Source of the DNA: Methanofollis aquaemaris
GTDB lineage: Archaea; Halobacteriota; Methanomicrobia; Methanomicrobiales; Methanofollaceae
Assembly: GCF_017357525.1 (NCBI RefSeq)
Contig: NZ_CP036172.1
Location: 2,330,561 to 2,394,560 of the forward strand
DNA length: 64,000 nucleotides
Reading direction: 5' to 3'
The notes below the pieces were generated by a model that was given only the letters and a program-made list of their open reading frames with translations, was not told where the DNA came from and searched no databases. Of this stretch, positions 36,301 through 43,284 are shown piece after piece (position 1 is the stretch's first letter; each line of letters starts with the position of its first letter). Both the position numbers and the translations under genes were made by a program.

Positions 36301-36964
36301 CGCTCCGCAGGGCGGTTATGATGAGGTCGAAGTCCCTCTTGATGACCCCGATCCTTCCGATCGCTTTTGTTACTTCACTCTGAAGGAGCGAGCGTTTGGA
36401 GATGTCACCGATGCCTTCGATGAGTCCGAGCGATTCGGTGAGAAGGGTGGTGTCTCTGGTTGTGATGCTCCAGACGATGTGCAGGGGAACGATATCCATC
36501 AGAATTGCGGATCTGTACTTCCTGAAACTGATCTGATGGAAGACCTCCATCCCGGCCTCGATCAGGTCGGAGTCGGCCTTGTCGACACCTGCTTCGATGA
36601 GGTTCTTGGTCACCTCAGAGAGGATCACCGACTGCGAACTCTTCCGGTCCAGTGAATTGGAGAGATCAAAGACGGCCTGAAGCCAGGTGCGGTCTTTGGT
36701 CTCGGTATAGATCTCGGCTGCATCTTTGACATATTTGAAGATTTTTTTTCGTGGAAGTTCCAGCGGCATCCTGGTCAATTCGGGGCGTTTTTCTCTGAAG
36801 GCGATCTCCAGGACGGTTGAATAGGTGGTATCCAGTAGTTCTTTTTTCTCTTTCCGCCTTGGAATCTGTGAGATATCGGTAAGTAATCCCTCGATCTCAG
36901 CCTGGTCCCCCTTCTCCACAACCAGGTGGATTCTCTTTAAAAGATCAGCATCTATTTCTGACAA
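33386..36964 (-). CDS. Large alpha-helical repeat protein, function unknown
   Basis: Soluble protein of 1,192 residues with no signal peptide or membrane segment. It is almost wholly predicted alpha-helical, with repeating helix pairs of roughly 35-40 residues (for example ATSDLIEAGMEVFHQI-like, ILMDIVPLHIVWSITTRDTT, AEIRQKIRRTNCFASIISQ), giving the look of a TPR/HEAT-type alpha-solenoid scaffold. No catalytic motif seen. It starts with TTG (MSEIDADLL), preceded by GGATGAG; the nearby ATG at 36971 is out of frame. A TATA-like GATTATATTTTC lies about 20 bases upstream. It is coupled to acylphosphatase and lies tail-to-tail with the solitary cas1. I do not recognise the family. Confidence 0.8.
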   Translation of the reverse strand: MSEIDADLLKRIHLVVEKGDQAEIEGLLTDISQIPRRKEKKELLDTTYSTVLEIAFREKRPELTRMPLELPRKKIFKYVKDAAEIYTETKDRTWLQAVFDLSNSLDRKSSQSVILSEVTKNLIEAGVDKADSDLIEAGMEVFHQISFRKYRSAILMDIVPLHIVWSITTRDTTLLTESLGLIEGIGDISKRSLLQSEVTKAIGRIGVIKRDFDLIITALRSAAEIRQKIRRTNCFASIISQAWKSPLSTQISDIMSVLRTLSDLQNEEVAEITASLTDEMIARGHDKGAVISTLEEVEKTYPFTLQAIIGELLGAAERLGDPYYFEAGLRLNSMLGPDEEVQIKEIVKAGIAVVERTGEARFIIEIVPIVEEAVSGHRAFTIYLTLVHTLLERGAFSHAIDIYAKIPSFSEIVQIGMQFWDTSVMLVSNGVLRDRVDQVQTRVFERMDTSTKESLIQRSITHICKDTDLNEIIHHISSLVALANLHRHRDEQLLGAIDQLIERRFIDHLDPSYLIEIARQIRSPTIASMAVARIVADMADFGFVHRNRDVLQRAVGLTCEIRGQKARSEALCSVIDRAADLAVAQGDLTLLKRMRGWTDPLLEREYGLYTTGNIVRGMVKYGIDTMAPHALENAYDIAREIEDPSLRQQLLEGITEGFIRVGCRMMAEPLIAGDQALLENRMAVFRRSTEILRETVSERRYSIRLARGIDIITEYLKKNRSPYFAIPMAMLLLEIRSEAEQDAMVTRVSAEFEEYVDDLPSTDPYEMMAFLLQRLEYAKESPEVMELTRALFVHIANLYTRYSGMCTLSESYLRIHDHERAGALLRSVHEGTRAMDLPYEKALILSDLAGLMAKVETDEAYTCFNEAKSLLPLIDFEMGGVVRKHLVFSLVSLHAIKPQEKNVDEVIALINEIIDPADFVNSLVAAFGMLTEGGQTHEVMKQIYGGIEEIPLAYDRASMLLSVVPLAEKYGEEGDALALLQEADHLTTEIEIPVVAAMVKKGVSHMYLMLAAAEGDEDLRREGLAVIKGIENEVIRHRIFEQLGVSPEEQITDPAYNRLIDASQEVIVAHATHPDTSSIEYLIENISDRAQRARYCFELFVIFRDAEMGRTAENLLLVGLDEASIIRPLSRRVYVLSDLALSLHEAGERKKSRDIIGMAVNAATNIRQDDLRDEVFNELDVVIRILQEGREV

Positions 36965-37160
36965 GGCTCATCCTACCAGAAAATATAATCCTGCAATACT
37001 TAAAAAAGTTACCCTATGGGGACTTCAGAGATAATATTAGATAAAACAAATCAAACTTTATTTCACCTATTGCAAGGGTGAGGTACTGGGGTTGGATGAG
37101 CCATACGATGATTTGGGGCAATTATCTGATCAAAAGGATAATAATTATTTTTGAATAATT

Positions 37161-38543
37161 TTACTCATTCCCAAGATCAGGGGCAGCAGCCCTTACGACC
37201 TCCATGATCTCGAAAAAGAGTTTTTCACAGCCTTTTTTCTCTCCTGCTTCCACGATCACTCGCATCATGGGTTCGGTCCCTGAGGGTCGGACAAGTGCCC
37301 AGGTTCCGGGCCGGTTGATCCTGATCCCGTCCCTGCAGTCGGGTTGTTCGTCTGCATACCTTTCTTTCAGGGCGGCGATGACGGCTTCCGCCTCCTGCGT
37401 CCTTACTTTCTCCTTGATGATCGAGCGTTCGGGCAGGCTGTCGACGAGGGCCGAGAGGGGCCTGTCGCTGGCATGGAGAAGGCCCACCATCATGGCCGCG
37501 GTCATCCCGCCGTCCCGGCAGAACTGATGCTCCGGGTAGATGAGCCCTCCATTCCCTTCCCCTCCAAAGATCACGTGCTCTCCACGCTGGATGAGGCTGC
37601 GCATCTCCCTGGCCACATAGATGCTCCCCACCGGGGTGTACTCGACCGAGCAGTTGTGTCTGGCGGCGATCTCCTCGCAGAGGAGAGAGGAGGAGACGGG
37701 AGTGACGACCAGGCCCTGGTCCTTCCGGCATACAAAGTCTTCGATGAGGGCGAATTCCTGATTCTCCTCGACGTACCTCCCGGTATCGTCGACAAAGACC
37801 GCGCGGTCGGCGTCGCCGTCGTGGGCTACTCCGAAGGCGGCGCCGGTCTCCCTGACCATCTCGGAGAGGGGGGCAAGCCCTTCCAGACTGGGTTCAGGCA
37901 GCCGTCCGGGGAATCTCCCGTCCATCTGGGCGTTGATGGTGTGGACGGTGCAACCCAGACGGGCGAGGATCTTCGGCGTGGTCGCGGCGGCCGGGCCTGA
38001 CCCGGGATCGACGACGACCGTCAGGCCCGCTCCGATGCCGGGGGGGAAGTGGGAGACGATGGCCTCGATGTACTCTTCCTTCAGGTCGGGCTCGCTCCGC
38101 TTTGAGCCGACGTCGTCCCATGCCGCATAGGTGAAGTTCTCGGAGAAGAGGATCTCTTCGAGTTTCAGGGTCTCTTCGTCGCCCATCTCGGTGCCGTCCG
38201 GTTCGATGATCTTGACGCCGTTGTATTCGGGGGGGTTGTGGGAGGCGGTGATCATCGCCCCGCCGTCGAAGTGATCGCGTACCAGGTACTGGAGGGCCGG
38301 GGTGGGGAGGACGCCGCAGTCGATCACCTTGCACCCGGTTGCCATCAACCCGGCCGAGACTGCGGCGGCAAGCGCCTCCCCCGAGGTCCTGGTGTCCTGT
38401 CCCACGGCGATGGTCCCTTTGCGCATGGTGCCGAGCGCCATGCCGATCCGCATCACGAGGTCCGGCGTCATCGCCTCGCCGACGATGCCCCGCACGCCGT
38501 TTGTCCCGAAGATCTGTTTCTGCACCCGTGTCTTATTTTCCAT
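37161..38543 (-). CDS. glmM: Phosphoglucosamine mutase/phosphomannomutase family (GlmM-like)
   Basis: Alpha-D-phosphohexomutase of 460 residues. In order: the N-terminal FGTNGVRGIVGE, the active-site serine loop AMITASHNPPEYNGVKI, the metal loop VAHDGDADRAVFVDD, the sugar loop GEGNGGLIYPEHQFCRDGG and the phosphate loop ALVRPSGTEPMMRVI. Loop sequences favour GlmM (glucosamine 6-phosphate to 1-phosphate, leading to UDP-GlcNAc), but archaeal members can act on several hexoses. It is the last gene of a three-gene operon, 13 bases behind the MobB-MoaE fusion; GAGAG before the ATG serves as ribosome-binding site. AATTATT/AATAATT arms just past the stop codon may form a weak terminator. Confidence 0.9.
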   Translation of the reverse strand: MENKTRVQKQIFGTNGVRGIVGEAMTPDLVMRIGMALGTMRKGTIAVGQDTRTSGEALAAAVSAGLMATGCKVIDCGVLPTPALQYLVRDHFDGGAMITASHNPPEYNGVKIIEPDGTEMGDEETLKLEEILFSENFTYAAWDDVGSKRSEPDLKEEYIEAIVSHFPPGIGAGLTVVVDPGSGPAAATTPKILARLGCTVHTINAQMDGRFPGRLPEPSLEGLAPLSEMVRETGAAFGVAHDGDADRAVFVDDTGRYVEENQEFALIEDFVCRKDQGLVVTPVSSSLLCEEIAARHNCSVEYTPVGSIYVAREMRSLIQRGEHVIFGGEGNGGLIYPEHQFCRDGGMTAAMMVGLLHASDRPLSALVDSLPERSIIKEKVRTQEAEAVIAALKERYADEQPDCRDGIRINRPGTWALVRPSGTEPMMRVIVEAGEKKGCEKLFFEIMEVVRAAAPDLGNE

Positions 38544-38556
38544 CTTCTCTCACCTC

Positions 38557-39312
38557 TCAATGGTTCTTGTCGTGGGCCTTGCTCTTGAGTTCATCGATCG
38601 CTCGGCTCATGGCGGCGAAGGCCTCCTGCCGGTGCTCGGCGAGGATCGCAAAATAGGTGATGTCTTCTCCGGCATAGAGTCGACCTTTCCGATGGTAAAA
38701 ACGTGCGCCGATGACGCCGGGGGTCTTTTCGGCCTCAACTCTGATCGCTTCGACGATGGCATCGATCTCAGGGCCGAAGTCCATGTGCTCGGTCCGCTCG
38801 TCGCCGGTCAGTTCTCTGACGATGCCGTTGAAGGTGAGGACGGCCCCGGCCCGTTCGAGGGGGTATGAGCGTCTCAGTTCTCTGACGATCCCCTGCATCG
38901 TATAAAATTCTTCAAACGCGTCGAGGTGGTCGGGCACCTCGTCGGGTGTCGGGTTCCTGAGGACAATGTCCTCGCTCTCAAGGTCGCCGATGACGATCCT
39001 GGGGAAGGGCACGGTCTTGAACCCTTCGATAATACAGTACTCTATCCCGGCATCGCAGAGTTCGCCGAGCACGGTGGCGAGGTCGGCGGCGTCCCTGATG
39101 ATCACTGCCTTCTCGTTGTCGATCCCGACCGAGAAGGCGGCGCCGGCCCCGGCATATTTGGTGGTGTCTTTCCCCTCTTCGACCGCGTACCGGTCGTGGG
39201 CGAGATGTTTGACTGCTGCAACGGTTCCGTGTTCTTTGAGGACGGGGACCAGCGCTTCGATGAAGGTGGTCTTGCCAGAGTTCGAACTGCCAACGATCTG
39301 AATTATTCTCAT
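38557..39312 (-). CDS. MobB-MoaE fusion, molybdopterin cofactor synthesis
   Basis: A 251-residue fusion. Residues 1-120 are MobB, a P-loop protein (IIQIVGSSNSGKTTFIEALV, later CIIEGFKTVPFPRIVIGD) that helps attach guanine nucleotide to molybdopterin. Residues 145-251 are MoaE, the catalytic subunit of molybdopterin synthase (GAVLTFNGIVRELT, GARFYHRKGRLYAGEDI, AEHRQEAFAAMSRAIDELKS). The end, AHDKNH, replaces the family's usual P-x-W-K-x-E, though a lysine is still close by. Methanogens need this cofactor for formylmethanofuran and formate dehydrogenases. It lies one base after the preceding gene. Confidence 0.9.
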   Translation of the reverse strand: MRIIQIVGSSNSGKTTFIEALVPVLKEHGTVAAVKHLAHDRYAVEEGKDTTKYAGAGAAFSVGIDNEKAVIIRDAADLATVLGELCDAGIEYCIIEGFKTVPFPRIVIGDLESEDIVLRNPTPDEVPDHLDAFEEFYTMQGIVRELRRSYPLERAGAVLTFNGIVRELTGDERTEHMDFGPEIDAIVEAIRVEAEKTPGVIGARFYHRKGRLYAGEDITYFAILAEHRQEAFAAMSRAIDELKSKAHDKNH

Positions 39313-39313
39313 C

Positions 39314-39853
39314 TTACTCTCCCTCTTCTTCTGCGTCTTCTGGTGTGCGACTTCGTTCCCGCAGGAGTCTGGCGGACTCTCTGGAGATGCTCTTCATTAC
39401 TTCGGATACCTTGTCCTCCCGTTCGATCTCGTCGTCGATATCGAGGGTGGTGCCTTCCACTTCCATCAAAAAGCGCGCCACTTCGCTCGCTTCAAAGAGG
39501 AGGTCGTCGAGTTCTTCGGGGGTGAAGAATCCGCACATCGCTCCGTACAGGAATGTCGCCCCGGCCATACTGACTTTCTTCTTGAAGGCGTTCCTTGCCT
39601 GGTTGACTGCCTGGGGGGTGTAGGGCTCGGTCATGAACGGAACAAGTTCGGGGAGGTTCGCACCGATGAAGGTCATCTCCGCGCCGCTCGTGGTCTGGAA
39701 ATCCGCACAGAGTCGCGCGATGGACCATTCGCGCGCGGTAAAGTAGGTGCGTCTGCGGAGAAACTGGTTGACCCGCCGGTAGGTCGAGCCTTCGACCTTC
39801 TTGAACTTATGATATTTGCTGATATCTTTGGTGCGGTCTTCAGGATCTCCCAT
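39314..39853 (-). CDS. Conserved archaeal protein, DUF5806-like
   Basis: Cytoplasmic protein of 179 residues, highly charged at both ends, helical in the middle (REWSIARLCADFQTTSGAEM, LPELVPFMTEPYTPQAVNQA). From memory it matches a family shared by haloarchaea and methanogens (DUF5806) with no known activity; that assignment should be treated as tentative. First gene of the operon with mobB-moaE and the GlmM-like mutase. The acidic C terminus (TPEDAEEEGE) overlaps nothing. Confidence 0.75.
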   Translation of the reverse strand: MGDPEDRTKDISKYHKFKKVEGSTYRRVNQFLRRRTYFTAREWSIARLCADFQTTSGAEMTFIGANLPELVPFMTEPYTPQAVNQARNAFKKKVSMAGATFLYGAMCGFFTPEELDDLLFEASEVARFLMEVEGTTLDIDDEIEREDKVSEVMKSISRESARLLRERSRTPEDAEEEGE

Positions 39854-40154
39854 TTTCTGTACCGCATTGGTTTGTGGGGGGTATCAAGATTACTGGTTGA
39901 TGTCCTCCGGAGGCATATTTTACATATAGCATCATACGGTTTATAGTCTGGAGAACACTTTCTCGCCGCACCCCTTCATATTATATACTTCCCGGCCTAT
40001 TCTCTGTCATGGGGCCCGGAACCGCCTCTGGGTGTCCCTTCTAAACCTTCAGAATGTGGTGGAGCATCTTTGCTCAATACTCCTTTTGGACAGGTGTGGG
40101 GTGGGGGCCTTGCCTTTGCCCCCTCTGTCGGGTCTTGCCGGCGGATGTTCTGTT
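39854..40154. other. Gene-free spacer, operon promoter side
   Basis: Upstream region of the DUF5806-like operon. AT-rich patches near 39915-39985 (TTTACATATAGCATCATACG, ATATTATATACTTCC) could hold promoter elements; no gene seen. Confidence 0.4.
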
Positions 40155-40225
40155 CTGTGTGCTCTGTTGGGTCGGGCATGAACTGGGGGCATGCCGTATG
40201 AAAACTTTTCATGGAGCAGATCCCC
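40155..40225 (+). repeat. Family A (GGGCATGA-type) intergenic element
   Basis: GCTCTGTTGGGTCGGGCATG, AACTGGGGGCATGCCGTATG, AAAACTTTTCATGGAGCAGA; shorter middle than other copies. Confidence 0.6.
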
Positions 40226-40290
40226 AAACTATCTGCCAGGATATACGCCTGGAAGATGTTTGCGAAGCACAGCGATGTTCAAGAGTTTGC

Positions 40291-40467
40291 TGCCGCCCTC
40301 CGCATCTTCGTCGTGGGGGGTTTGGGGGTCTCCCTCCGGCGCGAGAAAACAGTTAAGCATTCCTTAGCTTTCTAGTGGGCGGCACGTCTGATCGACATGC
40401 CTTCCCATCAAATCGCGCCGGGGGCGCTGCCCCCGGCTTCCAGGATGGCGATAGGGGCGGGAAGGCA
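40291..40467 (+). repeat. Composite palindromic repeat (B'-centre-B), copy 4
   Basis: Clearest composite: TGCCGCCCTCCGCATCTTCG, hairpin, CGGCGCGAGAAAACAG, centre with GGGCGGCACGTCTGATCGAC, ATGCCTTCCC, inner hairpin GCCGGGGGCGCTGCCCCCGG and GGGGCGGGAAGGCA. The tail to about 40555 matches that of copy 1. Confidence 0.72.
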
Positions 40468-40720
40468 GCGGGGAGATCATGGAAGGGGTGTTGTCGTTCT
40501 CGGCGCTCCCTTCTCGCGGGAAACTGGCGTGCGGTCGGCCCTCCGCACAAAGACCAGTACAGAGAATTTCTTCCCGGCAAAAAAATTGTATTCTGTTGGT
40601 GGCCTTTCGTTCTTGACTTGCCACCGGTCTCCCATGCATGGTGGGCGCTCCGCACCCGGGTCTGTTCTCTTCTCTGCCCTGGTTCCTTCCTCCCGCGCTC
40701 CAGGATTTATCTTCCGCGGG

Positions 40721-40791
40721 TTCTGTTGAATCGAGCATGAACCTCTGGTTCAAGCATACGCGATTGAACATTGTTCAAAAGATTTTCTGAT
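40721..40791 (+). repeat. Family A (GGGCATGA-type) intergenic element
   Basis: TTCTGTTGAATCGAGCATGA, CCTCTGGTTCAAGCATACGC, GATTGAACATTGTTC, then GATTTTCTGATCGACG leading straight into a unit B hairpin, as at 12176. Confidence 0.7.
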
Positions 40792-40867
40792 CGACGTGCC
40801 TTCCCGCATGCTTGCGCCCGGAGCTCTGCCCCCGGATCCCCGGAATGAAGATGGGGCCGGGAAGGCA
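40792..40867 (+). repeat. Nested-hairpin repeat unit (family B)
   Basis: CGACGTGCCTTCCC opens, GGGGCCGGGAAGGCA closes; the inner arms GCGCCCGGAG and CTCTGCCCCCGG are partly decayed. Confidence 0.65.
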
Positions 40868-40984
40868 GGGGGCCGGTCGTTCTGAAAGTGTTTCTGTCTT
40901 CTGTGTATCAAGGTCATACGGGGGAGCGGTGTGGTCAAATCCTCAGTCTTCCCTGCAGGGCCGATCTTCGGGATCATTTTCATG

Positions 40985-41058
40985 GTAATCGCTCATGAAG
41001 CGAAAGCACGCCACAAGCATGCCGGATGAAAATCTTTCATGGCAGATCTTTGGGGTGA
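40985..41058 (+). repeat. Family A (GGGCATGA-type) intergenic element
   Basis: GTAATCGCTCATGAAGCGAA, AGCACGCCACAAGCATGCC, GGATGAAAATCTTTCATGG. First of two tandem copies. Confidence 0.6.
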
Positions 41059-41065
41059 TTTTCAT

Positions 41066-41155
41066 GGTAATTTGGCATGAACTCCGGGCTCAAGCATACG
41101 CGGTTGAATATTGGTTCTGAGTAGCGTTTCGAGGTGTGGTGGGATCCTTGATCTC
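41066..41155 (+). repeat. Family A (GGGCATGA-type) intergenic element
   Basis: GGTAATTTGGCATGAACTCC, GGGCTCAAGCATACGCGG, TTGAATATTGGTTCTGAG, then GTGGGATCCTTGATCTCTC. Second of the tandem pair; it leads into composite copy 5. Confidence 0.65.
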
Positions 41156-41190
41156 TCTCAACAAAGGGGGCGAGGAGGGCACCACTCAAT

Positions 41191-41353
41191 TGCCGCCCCT
41201 CGGCTATCTTCATCGTGGGGGGTCTGGGGCAAGAGGCGGCAGGTTCAGATCGGTCTGGTGGGGCGGCCCTTCTGATCGACGTGCCTTCCCCCATCTTCAC
41301 GTCTGGGGCGTTGCCCCCGGATCCCCGGGACGAAGATGGAGGCGGGAAGGCGA
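41191..41353 (+). repeat. Composite palindromic repeat (B'-centre-B), copy 5
   Basis: TGCCGCCCCTCGGCTATCTT, GTGGGGGGTCTGGGGC, centre with GGGCGGCCCTTCTGATCGAC, GTGCCTTCCC, inner GTCTGGGGCGTTGCCCCCGG, closing GGAGGCGGGAAGGC. Confidence 0.68.
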
Positions 41354-41996
41354 AGAGGCAACCATTCTGAGTGTGTTCCCGTCCTCTGCCGATCCGGCAC
41401 GCAGGGACGCGGGTGTGGCCTCTCTTTCATTTGTTCTGCTCTGTTCGATCCTGTGCAATCTCCGGGGGGGTACGTCGGGGGGCAGGTTCAATTCAATGGC
41501 TTTTTGTGATGTTGGATTTCTCTGGATCTGTCGCGGGGTGTGTGGGGAGGTCTGATCGTACGGTCTGTCATCTGTGGGATCCTCCACTTGTGGATCGGTG
41601 GGTGTTGTCTGGTGGGTGCGGCAGATTTTCGCGCGCGTCCGGGAGTTGTTGTCTGTGTCGCCGATCCGGATCCCGGGTTCTGTCCCACATTTTGATTGGA
41701 TGTCGGGGTTGAAATCCGGTCGATTTCCTGCGGTTTTATCGGCACATGAATGGCCCCAATATTCATGGCATGATGGATGCCCTATCTTCACAGCAAAAAT
41801 GGATTTTCGGGGCGTTTATGCGGACCCTTTATATGTGGGCGGACCTCGCACCGGAGGATCGTCCATCCGGGGCTCTGTCGGTGCCGGGGATCGTACCGAT
41901 CTCATTGCTTGCGTGCGGTGGTCGAGGAACTCCGTCACCTGCTGTCCTCGCACATGGTGTCCCGTGGTTGTTGCATGATGATCCGGCTATGGGGCT
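41354..41996. other. Gene-free, G+T-biased stretch upstream of the dif-like site
   Basis: The + strand is strikingly rich in G and T between about 41390 and 41720 (for example GGATCGGTGGGTGTTGTCTG). Open frames of 90-135 codons exist on both strands but lack family-like sequence and ribosome-binding sites, so I annotate no gene. Confidence 0.4.
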
Positions 41997-42024
41997 CTGT
42001 CGCAGAATGTATATTCTGCGACAA
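41997..42024 (+). promoter_or_regulatory. dif: dif-like Xer recombination site (candidate)
   Basis: Two 11-base arms, CTGTCGCAGAA and TTCTGCGACAA, are inverted copies (10 of 11 positions pair) around the 6-base spacer TGTATA. This is the 11-6-11 layout of bacterial and archaeal dif, and the spacer is the same as in the E. coli site. It lies 30 bases upstream of a XerA-type recombinase gene. The alternative is an operator for that gene. Confidence 0.6.
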
Positions 42025-42025
42025 A

Positions 42026-42034
42026 ATTAAATAC
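42026..42034 (+). promoter_or_regulatory. TATA box of the xerA gene
   Basis: ATTAAATAC centred about 25 bases before the ATG at 42055, directly after the dif-like palindrome; this predicts a leaderless message. Confidence 0.5.
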
Positions 42035-42054
42035 GGTCGAAACAGAGAAAATAA

Positions 42055-42984
42055 ATGATGGAGAAGGGTTATTTTTCTGAGTGGCTGGATAGGTTCGAAA
42101 ACTACCTCCGAATGCGAAATTACTCGCCCAGGACCATCCGAAGTTATGGTGAGACGGTCCGGCACTTCGCCCACTATGTCTGGGCCTGCCGGCACACCTC
42201 TCCGGGCGAGTCGCCGCAGTGCGATGCGGAAGGCTTCACCCCGGCCTCCCTGCAGACCTCGGCCGGGGTGCCCACCTCGATGGTGACCGACTATTTCACC
42301 TGGCTTGCGGAGCAGCATGCCTATAAACCAAAAACTCTCCACCGCATGATCTCGTCGCTCTCGTCCTTCTATTCCTACCTCTATGCGCAGGGGGCGGTCG
42401 CCGCCGATCCGATGCCTGCGGTGGAGCGCCCACGGATCAAGAACCAGGAACTGAAATACCTGAAGCATAGCCAGGTGATGCGCCTCCTCCGGTCGATCGA
42501 CGACGAGCGCGACCGTCTTATTGTCAGGCTGATCTACGCGACCGGCGTCCGCGTCTCCGAACTCTGCACCATCGACATCGGCGATATCGACTTTGATGAG
42601 GGCACCATCAGGGTGCGGGGCAAGGGCGACAAGATCAGGACGGTGTTCGTGGACGACGAGACGCTTGCAGAGGTCGAGGATTATATCGGAAACAAAATTG
42701 TGGGGCCGCTTTTCGTGGGTCAGCAGGGCAAGGGCCTCTCCCCGAGAACAGTCCAGCGGATCTTCCGGCGGTACGCTCCCGAGGGGATCACGCCGCACAA
42801 GATCCGGCATTCCTACGCCTCCGAACTCTACCGGCGCTCGCACAACCTCCGTGTCGTCCAGGAGAATCTTGGCCACTCCTCCATCAAGACGACCGAGATC
42901 TATCTGCACACCGATATCGACGAACGCCGGCAGGTCTACCGGGAATATTTCCCGCTCTCCAACGGCGGCGACCGTCGTCAATAA
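42055..42984 (+). CDS. xerA: Tyrosine recombinase XerA (XerC/D family)
   Basis: Site-specific recombinase of 309 residues that in archaea resolves chromosome dimers at dif. The N-terminal SAM-like core-binding domain (residues about 8-120; FENYLRMRNYSPRTIRSYGE) precedes the catalytic domain with all key residues: Arg166 (ATGVRVSELC), His248 and Arg251 (PHKIRHSYASELY), His274 (LGHSSIKTT) and nucleophile Tyr283 (EIYLHTD). ATGs at 42055 and 42058 are both possible. No phage, plasmid or transposon genes surround it, and the length and motifs fit the housekeeping enzyme rather than a mobile-element integrase. A palindrome with dif architecture lies immediately upstream. Confidence 0.92.
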   Translation: MMEKGYFSEWLDRFENYLRMRNYSPRTIRSYGETVRHFAHYVWACRHTSPGESPQCDAEGFTPASLQTSAGVPTSMVTDYFTWLAEQHAYKPKTLHRMISSLSSFYSYLYAQGAVAADPMPAVERPRIKNQELKYLKHSQVMRLLRSIDDERDRLIVRLIYATGVRVSELCTIDIGDIDFDEGTIRVRGKGDKIRTVFVDDETLAEVEDYIGNKIVGPLFVGQQGKGLSPRTVQRIFRRYAPEGITPHKIRHSYASELYRRSHNLRVVQENLGHSSIKTTEIYLHTDIDERRQVYREYFPLSNGGDRRQ

Positions 42985-43284
42985 GTGGCGCTGTTCCGCG
43001 GGGCGGGGCCGGTCTGACTGCGGTTGCTCTGGCCCCGACGCCGATTTTTTCTGCTGAATTGATTGGTCGGGGCCATCCCTCGCGGGTCGACATGTGGTCT
43101 CGCCTCCATCCTTCAGAGGGAACATCCGATTTTTTGGACCCTTTTGAATTCCTTAATCGCCCCACTTTATAACAGAGCGGCGGGCAGTTACAGAGCACGT
43201 TGCCGCCCCCACACAGGGGCAAGGATGCGGTCAAACCCCGACCTGTAGAAAGCCTCACTTTTTCTAGGTTTGAGTACGATTCAA
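42985..43284. other. Gene-free spacer after xerA
   Basis: No gene seen. CACTTTATAACAGAG near 43160-43175 looks like a promoter element but no transcription unit follows it closely. Confidence 0.35.

Noticed and set aside
41136-41978. Several 90-165-codon frames between the repeats and xerA
   Set aside because: They run through repeat hairpins or G+T-biased sequence, lack start signals and resemble no family.
42055-42984. xerA as integrase of a mobile element
   Set aside because: No phage or plasmid genes and no tRNA-end duplication nearby; length, motifs and the adjacent dif-like site fit the housekeeping recombinase.
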